Positions 44,275-52,544 of a stretch of 64,000 nt of DNA are shown one piece after another; positions within the stretch are counted from its first letter, which is position 1, and each line of letters opens with the position of its first letter. A program made the translations under genes and the position numbers. The stretch is from Nocardia sp. NBC_00565 (GTDB taxonomy: Bacteria; Actinomycetota; Actinomycetes; Mycobacteriales; Mycobacteriaceae): assembly GCF_036345915.1 (NCBI RefSeq), contig NZ_CP107785.1:9238001-9302000 (forward strand), written 5' to 3'. The notes beneath the pieces are model-generated. The model was not told where the DNA came from. It made no database searches and saw nothing but the letters and a program-made list of their open reading frames with translations.

Positions 44275-45063
44275 CTAGTGGTGTTCGTTCTCCAGCGACA
44301 TCGACTGGCTGAAGTAGAGGACGGTCAGCAGCGAGAAGATGAATGCCTGGATCGCTCCGACGAAGAGGTCGAAGAGTTTCCAGACGGCATTCGGACCCCA
44401 GCTGATCCAAAATGGGAACAACGCGATCACCGAGACCATCACGCCGCCCGCGAACATGTTGCCGAACAATCGCAACGACAGCGAGAGCGGTTTGGCGACT
44501 TCCTCGATGACATTGATGAAGACCATCGGGCCCCAGCCGGTGTGGCCCTTCAGCAGTGCCTTCGCGTGACCACCGGGACCGCGCCGATATACACCGGCGC
44601 CCTGGTACATGATGAACACGAACAAGGCGAGCGCGTAGACGAAATTGACATCCGATGCGGGCGGCGCGATCAATTCGCCGTGCCCGTACTGCACCGGCAG
44701 GATCGACAGCCAGTTCGACAGCAGGATGTAGATGAACAGCGTGACGGCCAACGGCAGCGCGAACGGCGCGACCTTCATGCCGATGGCGGTTTCCACCTGG
44801 TTGCGCATCTGGATGGTGACGGTCTCGAAGAACAGCTGCACACCGTTGGGGACGCCCGCGGTCAGCTTGGCCCGCAGGTAGAACGCCAGGGCGAGCACGA
44901 TCGCGGCCGCGATGGCGGTCGAGATGATCGTGTCGACATTGAAGTCCATTCCCCACAGATGTGCGACCGCATGTTCGCCGACCTTGATTTTCGGCTCTTC
45001 GGGCTGTTCCTGTGCGAGGACGGGAACGGTCAGTTGCGCTAGGGCAGCAAGTTGATTCGTCAT
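44275..45063 (-). CDS. atpB: ATP synthase Fo subunit a
   Basis: 262 residues, six membrane helices. The essential Arg lies in [14 protein letters not shown], and the last helix [13 protein letters not shown] is conserved, so the proton half-channels look intact. The start ATG 45063 overlaps the atpI stop by four bases (ATGA). Confidence 0.96.
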   Translation of the reverse strand: MTNQLAALAQLTVPVLAQEQPEEPKIKVGEHAVAHLWGMDFNVDTIISTAIAAAIVLALAFYLRAKLTAGVPNGVQLFFETVTIQMRNQVETAIGMKVAPFALPLAVTLFIYILLSNWLSILPVQYGHGELIAPPASDVNFVYALALFVFIMYQGAGVYRRGPGGHAKALLKGHTGWGPMVFINVIEEVAKPLSLSLRLFGNMFAGGVMVSVIALFPFWISWGPNAVWKLFDLFVGAIQAFIFSLLTVLYFSQSMSLENEHH

Positions 45064-45464
45064 GACTGCTGGCGAAGCTCCTTCACTTCGGGCAGGACCG
45101 TAACCAGCACCAGAATCACTTGAAAGACGGCCAAGCCGAAGAAGATTCCGATGCCATTGGGTCGCGCCAGGAAAGCCAATAACAGCGAACCTGCCGTTAT
45201 GCCGATCAACCGGACGGCGGAGGACAGGAACAGCCCTTGCTTCTTCGGTTTTTCCGCATCGGCGACCAGGTTGACAGTTACTCTGGTGAGTTGGGCATTG
45301 ATCCAGCCGAGCGCCAGCCCGATGCCGATGAACATGCCGAGCAGCAGTCGATCGAGCATCCCGGTGGCCGCCAGTGTCAGCACCGCGACGCCGATTGCGA
45401 AGACAGCCGCACGGCGCGTTCGGAGTGCATTGACATCCACTGCGACACCGCCTTCGCCGGTCAT
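45060..45464 (-). CDS. atpI: ATP synthase assembly protein I-like
   Basis: 134 residues with four membrane helices, the position and topology of AtpI, which assists c-ring assembly. The sequence ([39 protein letters not shown]) is actinobacterial. It opens the operon, and its start ATG 45464 sits at a GAGGTGG site. Confidence 0.88.
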   Translation of the reverse strand: MTGEGGVAVDVNALRTRRAAVFAIGVAVLTLAATGMLDRLLLGMFIGIGLALGWINAQLTRVTVNLVADAEKPKKQGLFLSSAVRLIGITAGSLLLAFLARPNGIGIFFGLAVFQVILVLVTVLPEVKELRQQS

Positions 45465-45883
45465 CCCACCTCGGTGTGGGGTCTTAATTGATCGATAGCA
45501 TACACATTAACAACCCTTTTGGAAGGCAACGTTTTTGATCTTTCTCCGGCGAGATTTCGAACGATGTCCATCGGACGACAGTGTCACATCGGAGACCACA
45601 AGATCAACCAACGGCCCTGGCTCGTGTCGAGATAAATCGGACAAAACGGTCACTCCAACCGCTTTCCGCTATTCCTCGGCTTATTCAAGCTTGATACCTA
45701 ATTTCGGTCATGTTTTCGTAAAGGAATACCAAAGCGACGGCCATTTCGCCGAGTTGGAGTCGGCTCGCGACATCGAAGCGTGCGATCGCCGCGATATCTG
45801 CATACCGCATCCGGGTCGGACCTGTTGATAGCTGGCGCGCTGCCCCTCGGGCGGCGTTGTGCGGGTACCGGGCCAGCCGCAGG
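45465..45883. promoter_or_regulatory. AT-rich upstream region of the atp operon
   Basis: Between 45484 and 45545 the DNA is unusually AT-rich for this genome and should hold the atp promoter. Further upstream, to 45883, no gene is supported; short frames such as one on the minus strand at 45685-45813 lack recognisable features. Confidence 0.4.
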
Positions 45884-45918
45884 ACGAGGGCGCCGGGCCG
45901 TTGGCTCGGCGCCCTCGT
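45884..45918. terminator. Hairpin terminator after the monooxygenase gene
   Basis: ACGAGGGCGCC (45884-45894) and GGCGCCCTCGT (45908-45918) are perfect complements around a 13-base loop, about 80 bp past the end of the minus-strand monooxygenase. No T-run follows. Confidence 0.65.
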
Positions 45919-46000
45919 GGCGGTGGTTCGGGTGACGTCGAGGCCGGTGGTGGTGGGGGATGCGTGGTAGGTCGAGTTGGTGGGGCAGGGGCCGGGGTGA

Positions 46001-47503
46001 TTATCGAACAGTTGGTTGACCTGTGGATTCGGTGGCGCCGACCCAGGTGGTGAGTGCTTCGGCCAAGCCTGCGGTGGTGGGTTCATCGGTTGCCCATGCG
46101 ATGTAGCCGTCGGGGCGCAGCAGGACGGCGCCGGGCGCTGGGATCGCACCGAAACCGGGGATGGTCCAATGCTCGGCGCGGCCGACGGCGCTGATGATCT
46201 CGACCCGGTCGTGCCATTCCGGGAGCGCCGCAACGTCGTTTCCATCCAGCACCAGCAGGACCGGGCGGCCCGCGCGCAGCAGCTCGTGGACCCGAGTGTC
46301 GCCGTCCGCGGTGGTGAGGTCGGCATCGGGGACGCGGCGGCCGATGAGCGGGTGCTCGCCCTTGATGTCATAGCGGATGTCGAGGGCGGTGATCATGAGG
46401 CCGAGGCGCTGGCGCACCTGGTCCATATCGATCAGGTCGCTCATGATGTCGCGCAGCGCGTCGGTGTGCGGGCCGGAGCGCGACAGCGCGGTCTGGGCGC
46501 GGGTGTTGTTCAGGACGCGCGCCGCGATGGGGTGGCGTTCGGTCTCATAGGTGTCCAGCAGTTCGTCGGATGCGTTGCCGTGCAAGGTGGCGGCGAGCTT
46601 CCAGCCGAGATTCATGGCGTCCTGCAGGCCCATATTCTGGCCCTGGCCGCCTGCCGGGTAGTGGATGTGCGCGGCGTCCCCGGCCAGGAAGACCCGGCCG
46701 ACGCGGTAGCGGTCGGCTTGGCGGGCGGCGTCGCCGTAGTGTGTGACCCAGCGTGGGCTGTGCATGCCGAAGTCGGTGCCCGCGATCTCCGTGAAGTTGG
46801 CGCGGAAGTCCTCGAAGGTGAGTTCGGTGCCGCGTTCGAGGACGAGGTCGTGCCGCTGCACGACGAGTCGGAACCAGCCGGGTTCGAATTGCACCGCGGA
46901 GAAATCGCCCGCACCACGGCGGTGTCCGAAGAAGGGCTGTGCGGGCGGATCGCTCAGCTCGACATCGGCGATCATGCCGGTCATGGTCGTATCGGTGCCG
47001 ACGAAGTCGATGCCGGCGAGCTTGCGCACCGCGCTGCGGCCGCCATCACAGCCGACCAGGTAGGCGGCCCGGATACGGCGGGGATTCGGGCCGCCGATCT
47101 CCACCTCGACACCCGACGCGTCCTGCCGGAAGCCGACGACCGGCGAGGCCCACTGCACGGGCGCGCCGAGTTCGGTTGCGTGCCCTTCGAGTTCGCGCTC
47201 GACCACCGACTGCAGGACGGCGAGCGTGTACGGGTAGCGGGTATCGAAGTCGGCGAAATCCAGTGGCAGCCCACCGAAGTGCCCGGCCTGCATGGGGCGG
47301 CCCTGCAGGAGCAAGCCGTCGAGCAGGCCGCGCTGGTCGAGGACCTCCATGGTGCGGGCGTGGATGCCGCCCGCGCGGGATTCACCGGTGCGCGCCGGAA
47401 GTCCATCGACCAGCGCGACGTCCACCCCGGCCAGGCGCAGTTCGTAGGCCAGCATCAGTCCGGTCGGTCCGCCACCGGCGATCACCACATCGGTCGTTTC
47501 CAT
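46001..47503 (-). CDS. FAD-dependent class A monooxygenase (rifampicin monooxygenase-like)
   Basis: 500 residues: N-terminal FAD motif GGGPTGLMLAYELRLAG, the CDGGRSAVRK motif (DG), the second FAD motif GRVFLAGDAAHIHYPAGGQG and NMGLQDAMNLGWKLA, and a C-terminal thioredoxin-like domain (GRPVLLVLDGND). This is the aromatic hydroxylase group that includes RIFMO/Rox, which inactivates rifampicin in Nocardia, and polyketide tailoring enzymes. The divergent TetR and double operator suggest drug-inducible expression. The exact substrate remains open. Confidence 0.9.
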   Translation of the reverse strand: METTDVVIAGGGPTGLMLAYELRLAGVDVALVDGLPARTGESRAGGIHARTMEVLDQRGLLDGLLLQGRPMQAGHFGGLPLDFADFDTRYPYTLAVLQSVVERELEGHATELGAPVQWASPVVGFRQDASGVEVEIGGPNPRRIRAAYLVGCDGGRSAVRKLAGIDFVGTDTTMTGMIADVELSDPPAQPFFGHRRGAGDFSAVQFEPGWFRLVVQRHDLVLERGTELTFEDFRANFTEIAGTDFGMHSPRWVTHYGDAARQADRYRVGRVFLAGDAAHIHYPAGGQGQNMGLQDAMNLGWKLAATLHGNASDELLDTYETERHPIAARVLNNTRAQTALSRSGPHTDALRDIMSDLIDMDQVRQRLGLMITALDIRYDIKGEHPLIGRRVPDADLTTADGDTRVHELLRAGRPVLLVLDGNDVAALPEWHDRVEIISAVGRAEHWTIPGFGAIPAPGAVLLRPDGYIAWATDEPTTAGLAEALTTWVGATESTGQPTVR

Positions 47504-47512
47504 ATCCGTCTC

Positions 47513-47545
47513 CTTAACAGCGTTAAGCGGCTTAACGTTGTTAAG
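47513..47545. promoter_or_regulatory. Double palindromic operator between monooxygenase and TetR
   Basis: CTTAACAGCGTTAAG (47513-47527) and CTTAACGTTGTTAAG (47531-47545) are each near-palindromes and are also inverted repeats of each other with one mismatch, three bases apart. A further TGTTAAG half-site follows near 47560. This is a strong candidate for binding two TetR dimers. Confidence 0.7.
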
Positions 47546-47595
47546 GAGACCAGAACATTGTTAAGCTGTCAAGGAGTCGAACGAAGGAGGTGGAA

Positions 47596-48249
47596 GTGAA
47601 GATCGATGCCAAGGTGATCGCCGAGGCCGCGTTGGGGTTGCTCGACGAGGTCGGTCTCGACGGACTGACCATGCGCAAGGTGGCCGCGGCCCTGGATGTG
47701 CAGGCGCCCGCGTTGTATTGGCACGTCAAGAACAAGCGCGAACTGCTCGATGTGATGGCTCAGCGTGTGTTCGTCACCGCGGTCGACGGAGTCGAAGCGC
47801 CACGGCGCGGGGAAGACTGGCAGGACTGGGTCATGGCGCTGGCCGGGCGGTTACGCCGATCGATGCTGCGTTATCGGGACGGCGCCAAGGTACTGGCCGG
47901 GACCTACGTCAGCGACGAAGCCATGTGGCGGACGGTGGAATTGACATTGCGCACGCTGGAAGATGTGGGTTTCGCGCTGGTCGACGCCCAGCGCGTCTTC
48001 CCGATCCTGCTGCATTACACGGTCGGGTTCGTGATAGAGGAGCAGGCCCAGTCCGGCGCGGAGTACGCCGACGGTAATCCCTACGATCGCGCGCGACTCG
48101 AGCAGGCTGTCGATGCCGAGCGTTACCCGCGAACCGCTCGCATGGTGGCCGAACTCTTCGACGCCGATGCCGACGCGGAGTTCGAGCACGGCCTGCGCGT
48201 CATCCTCGCCGGAATCCTCGCCACCCGAACGGTTTCCGAGCCTTCGTGA
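47596..48249 (+). CDS. TetR-family repressor with TetR_C domain
   Basis: 217 residues from GTG 47596 with GAAGGAGG just upstream. The HTH is IAEAALGLLDEVGLDGLTMR with PALYWHVKNKRELL, and the C-terminal domain (YTVGFVIEEQAQSG) is of the tetracycline-repressor class that binds drugs directly. Divergent from the flavin monooxygenase with the double operator between, so it very likely controls that gene in response to the enzyme's substrate. Confidence 0.92.
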   Translation: MKIDAKVIAEAALGLLDEVGLDGLTMRKVAAALDVQAPALYWHVKNKRELLDVMAQRVFVTAVDGVEAPRRGEDWQDWVMALAGRLRRSMLRYRDGAKVLAGTYVSDEAMWRTVELTLRTLEDVGFALVDAQRVFPILLHYTVGFVIEEQAQSGAEYADGNPYDRARLEQAVDAERYPRTARMVAELFDADADAEFEHGLRVILAGILATRTVSEPS

Positions 48250-48258
48250 CGCGGTCGC

Positions 48259-48472
48259 TCAATGGCCGAAGCGGGCAAGGCCGTCGGCGAGGTTGGTGAT
48301 ATCCATGCGTCGAGGACCTGCTGGCGGACATCAGGGCATTCAGTGGTGGTGATGCGGTCGACGATCGCGCGGTCTTTGAGGACGGTGTCGTTGAGCCCGC
48401 CGTTGCGCGCGGCCCAGTCGTGCACGGTGGCGTTGAAGCCGACCTCGGCGCGCGTGGGTTCCTGCGCGGCGA
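48259..48472 (-). pseudogene. Frameshifted C-terminal relic of an unidentified gene
   Basis: The minus strand reads TVHDWAARNGGLNDTVLKDR, then AIVDRITTTECPDVRQQVLDAW, and after a one-base slip at about 48310 continues DITNLADGLARFGH to a stop at 48259. Restoring one G gives a continuous C-terminus. Only about 70 codons remain; upstream it runs into the end of the serine-hydrolase gene. I do not recognise the parent family. Confidence 0.5.
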
Positions 48473-49726
48473 CTACGGGCGGAACAGTTGGTCGGTGGGG
48501 GCGAGGGGGTCGATGGTGTTGGAGATCTGGGCTACCAAGTTCCATGGGCGGTTGGTGTCGGTGGTGGCCTTGCCGTTGGTCAGGATGGCTCCGGAGAGTC
48601 CGCGTGCGGGGTCGGCCCAGCCGTATTGCGTGGTCAAACCGCTTCGACCGAAATGGGATCGGGTGTTTCGGCCGAATTTCGATCTGCGGGCGCCGAGTTC
48701 GAAGCCCGCTCGGCTTACCCGGCCCGCCAGGCCGGGGAGCCGGTTCGCGGGCTGGATGGCTGCGCGCAGGGTGTCGGGTTCGATGATCCGGATGCCGTTC
48801 GATTCGCCACCGCGGGTGAGGATTTCGTAGAAGCGGGACAGTTCGCAGGCGGTGGTGACCAGGTTGCCCGAGGGGAGTTCGGCGGTCAGGAAGGCCTGGT
48901 TGGAGGATTGCGAGGCAGCTCCGCCTATCCGGCTGCCGAGTGCCTTGCGGGCCAAGAAGGTCGACATGCGCGATGGCGCGGGGCCGGTCTGCACGCTGGG
49001 GACGACCTTGTCGACATCCTCGGGTCGGACCCCGAAGTTGGTCCAGCGGAAGTCCAAGGGTTCGAGTACCTGCTCGGCGAGGTGGTCGCGCATCCGCTTG
49101 CCGGTCGCCCGCTGCACCAGCAGGCGTTGAATCAGCCCGCCGGTCAACGCGTGGTAGACGCGGAACCGGTCCGGCGGCCAACTCGGCGCCAGGTCCGCCA
49201 GCGCTCGAACTGCCGACTCTTCGTCGACGATCGCCTTGAATCCCTTGTGCGGCGCGGTAATAAACGGCACACCGGCCGAATGCGAGAGCACCTGGCCGAT
49301 CGTAATCGTCGCCTTACCGTTCGCCGCGAACTCCGGAATGTAGTCGCACACCGGATCATTCAGCGCGAACGCACCCTGCTCGACGAGCATGAACATCAGC
49401 GTCGCGGCGACGCCCTTCGCGGTGGAGAACCCGCAGAACGGCGTCTCCGGGGTGGCAGGCACCTTCACCGCATCCGGATCGTCGCCCGGCGCATTGCCCC
49501 AACCGTGCCCGATGGTCCGGTTCAACACGATCTTCCCGTTGCGTCGCACACAGGTCTGAATCGCCGGAGTCGTCCCCAGCCGATACCACGCCTGCACCGA
49601 GGCCCACAGCGACTCGACGTCCCCGCGGGTCAACCCGGCATCGCCCGGATCGTCCTCATGTCCGACCGTCGTCACCGCGTCCAGATCCGCGGCGACCGTC
49701 ACCAACGTGCCAGGGGGTACCTTCAC
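48473..49726 (-). CDS. Cytoplasmic serine hydrolase (beta-lactamase/esterase EstB-like)
   Basis: 417 residues from GTG 49726. SxxK is STAK (Ser101, Lys104) and the Tyr position is YHALTGG, followed by HSAGVPF earlier in the fold and RSHFGRSGLTTQYGW late. No signal peptide, so it fits the family of actinobacterial beta-lactamase-fold esterases (LipE/EstB type) rather than a true lactamase. The long in-frame upstream extension is Pro/Arg-rich and not expected to be translated. Confidence 0.87.
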   Translation of the reverse strand: MKVPPGTLVTVAADLDAVTTVGHEDDPGDAGLTRGDVESLWASVQAWYRLGTTPAIQTCVRRNGKIVLNRTIGHGWGNAPGDDPDAVKVPATPETPFCGFSTAKGVAATLMFMLVEQGAFALNDPVCDYIPEFAANGKATITIGQVLSHSAGVPFITAPHKGFKAIVDEESAVRALADLAPSWPPDRFRVYHALTGGLIQRLLVQRATGKRMRDHLAEQVLEPLDFRWTNFGVRPEDVDKVVPSVQTGPAPSRMSTFLARKALGSRIGGAASQSSNQAFLTAELPSGNLVTTACELSRFYEILTRGGESNGIRIIEPDTLRAAIQPANRLPGLAGRVSRAGFELGARRSKFGRNTRSHFGRSGLTTQYGWADPARGLSGAILTNGKATTDTNRPWNLVAQISNTIDPLAPTDQLFRP

Positions 49727-49836
49727 TCGGCCAGCATATCGACGCGGAATTTTCGCCGGCCGGCCTGCGGACCCGGGTGGCATTCCTGGACCTCAGACGA
49801 GGTGGCCATCGGCGGTAGCCGCGCTAGCCTCGGAAT

Positions 49837-50112
49837 ATGTGCCGAAATATCACCGCTCTACGCGGGCTGGAGCCCGCGGCAACGCCGGAAGAAGTGCATG
49901 CGGCGGCCCTGCAGTACGTCCGCAAGGTTGGCGGGCTGTCGAGCATCTCCGAGGCCACCCGCCCGGCCATCGATGCCGCCGTCGCTGACATCGCGGCCGC
50001 GACGATGCGCCTGCTCGACCAGTTGCCGGACCGCAAGGTTCCGCCCAAGACCATCCCGCCGCTGCGCCGCCCCGAGGTCCAGGCCCGGATCCACGCCCAC
50101 ACGCACGACTGA
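49837..50112 (+). CDS. DUF2277 family protein
   Basis: 91 residues matching DUF2277 throughout: MCRNITALRGLEPAATPEE, AALQYVRKVGGLSSISEAT and the tail PPKTIPPLRRPEVQARI. The family is small, soluble and uncharacterised. Start ATG 49837. Divergent from the serine hydrolase. Confidence 0.93.
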   Translation: MCRNITALRGLEPAATPEEVHAAALQYVRKVGGLSSISEATRPAIDAAVADIAAATMRLLDQLPDRKVPPKTIPPLRRPEVQARIHAHTHD

Positions 50113-50194
50113 GGCTGGTTCGCGCACACCGATCGGGCACCTCGCAGGTTGCGCCGTGTGCGCGGCGGCCAATAGGTCTGCGCTCGGCTGCTGT

Positions 50195-50208
50195 CAGCAG
50201 ATCTGCTG
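50195..50208. promoter_or_regulatory. Palindrome upstream of the clpP pair
   Basis: CAGCAGATCTGCTG is a perfect 14-base palindrome 50 bp before the first clpP start, nested in a looser repeat (CTG..CAG) from 50188 to 50217. Given the PopR/ClgR-like gene next door it is a reasonable operator candidate, though it does not match the published PopR site exactly. Confidence 0.5.
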
Positions 50209-50257
50209 AGGGCAGCGTGGGGGGATTTCGCGGGGGTGTGCGGTGCACGGTGGAGTC

Positions 50258-50863
50258 ATGGCTCACGATGACAAGACACCGATGTTCAGTTGGCGCGCCA
50301 GGGAGCAGCTGCTCAGCAGGCGGATCCTGGTGCTGGACGGCGCCCTCGACGACGACAACGGGACGCTGCTGATGACGCAGCTGCTCACGCTGGCGGCCGA
50401 GGACGCCGATGCCGGGATCTCGTTGTGGATCCATTCCCCCGGTGGTTCGGTGCCCGCGATGCTCGCCATTCGCGATGTGATGCGGCTGGTGCCGTGCGAG
50501 GTGTCTACCCTGGCGCTCGGATTAGCGTGCAGCGCAGGGCAATTCCTTTTATCCGCGGGTACTCCGGGGCGGCGGTTCGCGCTGCCGCACGCCAGGGTGC
50601 TGATGCATCAGGGATCGGCCGGAATCGGCGGCAGCGCGGTCGATGTCGAAGTGCAGGCCGATGACCTGCGCTACACCGTGGCGACGGTACTCGGCATCAT
50701 CGCCGGCGATACCGGGCAGCCCTACGACCGGATCTATGAGGATTCGCTGCACGACCGCTGGTTCAGCGCGACGCAGGCCAAGGAGTACGGCTTCATCGAC
50801 CACATTGTCGACTCGTTCGGGCAGATCGTGCCCCAGCGCCAGCGGATAGGGATCTCGGCATGA
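50258..50863 (+). CDS. clpP: ClpP-type serine protease subunit (catalytically complete)
   Basis: 201 residues with the full Clp triad: Ser92 in [13 protein letters not shown], His117 in VLMHQG and Asp162 in YEDSLHDRW, plus the handle helix. This paralogue differs from housekeeping ClpP1/ClpP2 in the loop before Ser92. It forms a barrel with another ClpP and works with ClpX or ClpC. Its stop overlaps the start of the next clpP-like gene (ATGA), so the two subunits are made together. Confidence 0.92.
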   Translation: MAHDDKTPMFSWRAREQLLSRRILVLDGALDDDNGTLLMTQLLTLAAEDADAGISLWIHSPGGSVPAMLAIRDVMRLVPCEVSTLALGLACSAGQFLLSAGTPGRRFALPHARVLMHQGSAGIGGSAVDVEVQADDLRYTVATVLGIIAGDTGQPYDRIYEDSLHDRWFSATQAKEYGFIDHIVDSFGQIVPQRQRIGISA

Positions 50864-51453
50864 CCTACACCATTCCCAATGTGATCGCCCAGCATCCGCG
50901 CGGCGGCGAGCGGATCACCGATATCTACTCGCATCTGCTCGCCGAGCGGATCGTCTACCTGGGCACTCCGATCGACGCGGGCGTGGCCAACGCGCTCATC
51001 GCGCAATTGCTGCATCTGGAGTCGGAGAGCCCGGAGCAGGAGATCAATCTGTACATCAACTGCGAGGGTGGCGATCTGTCCGCGATGCTCGCGGTGTACG
51101 ACACCATGCAGTTCATCAAAGCGCCGGTGCTGACGACCTGCGTCGGCCAGGCCATCGCGGTCGGTGCGGTCTTGCTGGCCGGCGGCGCACCCGGTCGGCG
51201 AGCCTTGCTGCCGCACGCCAGGGTGGTGTTGCATCAGCCGGCCGCGCGCGGTCAGGGTGCGATTCCCGACCTGATCCTGCAGGCCGATGAGCTGGTGCGG
51301 ATGCGCGCGGAGATCGAGTCGATCCTGGCGCGGCACACCGGACAGTCGGCGCAGCGACTGCGCCACGACACCGACCGGGATCGGGTCTTCACCGCGCAGG
51401 CGGCGGTCGACTACGGTCTCGTCGACCACGTGCTCGGATCGCGCGCGATCTAG
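50860..51453 (+). CDS. ClpP-like subunit lacking the catalytic serine (ClpR-like)
   Basis: 197 residues with the ClpP fold, His125 in VVLHQP and Asp170 in RHDTDRDR. The nucleophile motif, normally GQAASMGA, reads GQAIAVGA, so the catalytic Ser is replaced by Ala100. The axial and handle regions are otherwise well conserved. Like cyanobacterial ClpR, it would be a structural partner that pairs with the active upstream subunit. Start ATG 50860 overlaps the previous stop; its TAG overlaps the convergent regulator's stop as CTAG. Confidence 0.9.
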   Translation: MTYTIPNVIAQHPRGGERITDIYSHLLAERIVYLGTPIDAGVANALIAQLLHLESESPEQEINLYINCEGGDLSAMLAVYDTMQFIKAPVLTTCVGQAIAVGAVLLAGGAPGRRALLPHARVVLHQPAARGQGAIPDLILQADELVRMRAEIESILARHTGQSAQRLRHDTDRDRVFTAQAAVDYGLVDHVLGSRAI

Positions 51454-51836
51454 GCCGCCACTGCCATGAGCGTGGGCGTGGCACCGGCCCGCGGCGCGGA
51501 CGGCCGAGCGAACAGGGGGCGAGGATGGGCGCGCAATTCGTCGGCCACCTGTTCGGTCAGGCCGAACAGTGTGGTGCCGAGGGCTCCGGCCAATGCGGCG
51601 ATCATCTCGCTGGACGGCTCCTTGCGGCCGCGCTCCACCTCTGAGAGGTACTGCGGCGAAATGCCCGCTCGCCCAGCGGTTTCGACGAGCGTCTCGCGTT
51701 GTTCCCGGCGCAGCGTGCGCAACCGTTCGCCGAGTACCTCACGCCACAGCGGCTCCGGTTGAGCCGCCGGCTCGGTGTGCCGAGGCCGGTCGTCGCGTCC
51801 GCCGGGGATCGAGTGCAGTCTCGGATGCTCGGTCAT
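51450..51836 (-). CDS. PopR/ClgR-like XRE activator of clp genes
   Basis: 128 residues. A Cro/C1 HTH lies at about residues 34-93 ([40 protein letters not shown]), the sequence type of ClgR and PopR, which activate clpP operons in actinomycetes. The protein ends in LMAVAA; terminal Ala-Ala of PopR/ClgR marks them for degradation by ClpP, closing a feedback loop. It is convergent with the adjacent clpP pair. ATG 51836 is chosen because upstream codons have no homology. Confidence 0.88.
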   Translation of the reverse strand: MTEHPRLHSIPGGRDDRPRHTEPAAQPEPLWREVLGERLRTLRREQRETLVETAGRAGISPQYLSEVERGRKEPSSEMIAALAGALGTTLFGLTEQVADELRAHPRPLFARPSAPRAGATPTLMAVAA

Positions 51837-51909
51837 ATCCAGAGCGTACGACCGCGGCCACCGATCCTGCCGATCATTACGCTCTGGGCGGACAAGCGCC
51901 GCGCATGGC

Positions 51910-51942
51910 AAAGGCCCTATGTCCGGTGGACATAGGGCCTTT
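51910..51942. terminator. Strong hairpin terminator
   Basis: AAAGGCCCTATGTCC (51910-51924) and GGACATAGGGCCTTT (51928-51942) are perfect complements around a 3-base loop. The T/A-rich outer ends give a terminator on either strand; it serves the secreted-peptide gene ending at 51958. Confidence 0.85.
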
Positions 51943-51957
51943 CGCGTCAAGTGTAGA

Positions 51958-52194
51958 TCAGGGCAGCGGGATCCACTGGCCGAACAGCCAGAATCCGTGT
52001 CCGGCGGGCTGCTGATCACGCTGATCCTGATGCTGGTCGGAGCGCTGATCATGGCCGTTCTGCTGTTGCTGGGGCACCGGGCGCTGCTGATCCTGGCCCG
52101 GGTCGGCGCTCGCCACACCGGCGCCCACACCCAGCAACCCGACCAGAACGCCGCCCGCGATCGCACCCTTGGCCAGCTTCGACTTGATCTTCAT
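51958..52194 (-). CDS. Small secreted Gln/Asp/His-rich protein
   Basis: 78 residues from ATG 52194 with AGGAGG. A signal peptide (LAKGAIAGGVLVGLLGVGAGVASA, cleavage before DPGQ) leaves about 50 residues: a Gln/Asp/Arg/His-rich stretch and a conserved-looking tail GFWLFGQWIPLP. Small exported proteins with such aromatic ends recur in Nocardia as far as I can judge. Its role is unknown; it might be a peptide signal, a bacteriocin-like factor or a cell-wall component. A strong terminator follows. Confidence 0.75.
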   Translation of the reverse strand: MKIKSKLAKGAIAGGVLVGLLGVGAGVASADPGQDQQRPVPQQQQNGHDQRSDQHQDQRDQQPAGHGFWLFGQWIPLP

Positions 52195-52544
52195 CCACGT
52201 TCCTCCTGTTGTCGGGCCTCGATCCGAGACCATCGACCCGTTCGAACCGGACCGACAGGACCCATCCTCTAAGCCGAACATTTGCCTACCCTCGATCGTC
52301 GCTGTGAGTTAGCTATGTTCGACCACGCGGGGTATCCATGGCTGGGCGGCAGCCATGCGACGATGCAGGCCATCGAGATTCGCGCCCTCGGCAACCCGCG
52401 CAAGGCGGTGCCGGGCAGCCTGCCCGGTGAGGTCCTGCGCCAACGCCATCCGGAGTTCCCGTATATATGACCGTGGACGTGATGCTCGACGCCAGCGGCT
52501 GGTACGACTAGGACCGTGTTGCGGGATCGACAGGAAGGAAAGCA
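52195..52544. other. Intergenic stretch, possible small relic
   Basis: 350 bases. On the plus strand 52282-52470 reads MFDHAGYPWLGGSHATMQAI and ends LRQRHPEFPYI, which may be a gene scrap, followed by a 14-codon frame ending ASGWYD. Neither is well supported. The promoter of the dehydrogenase must lie here. Confidence 0.35.

Noticed and set aside
45685..45813. Minus-strand frame reading MRYADIAAIARFDVASRLQL in the atp upstream region
   Set aside because: Short, without ribosome-binding site or relatives that I recognise; may be chance.
46001..47503. Naming the flavin monooxygenase as a definite rifampicin monooxygenase
   Set aside because: Class A motifs are shared by many polyketide and phenol hydroxylases; identity to RIFMO cannot be measured here.
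52282..52470. Short plus-strand frame before the hydroxyacyl-CoA dehydrogenase
   Set aside because: Some protein-like words, but no start context and no family; left as part of the intergenic note.
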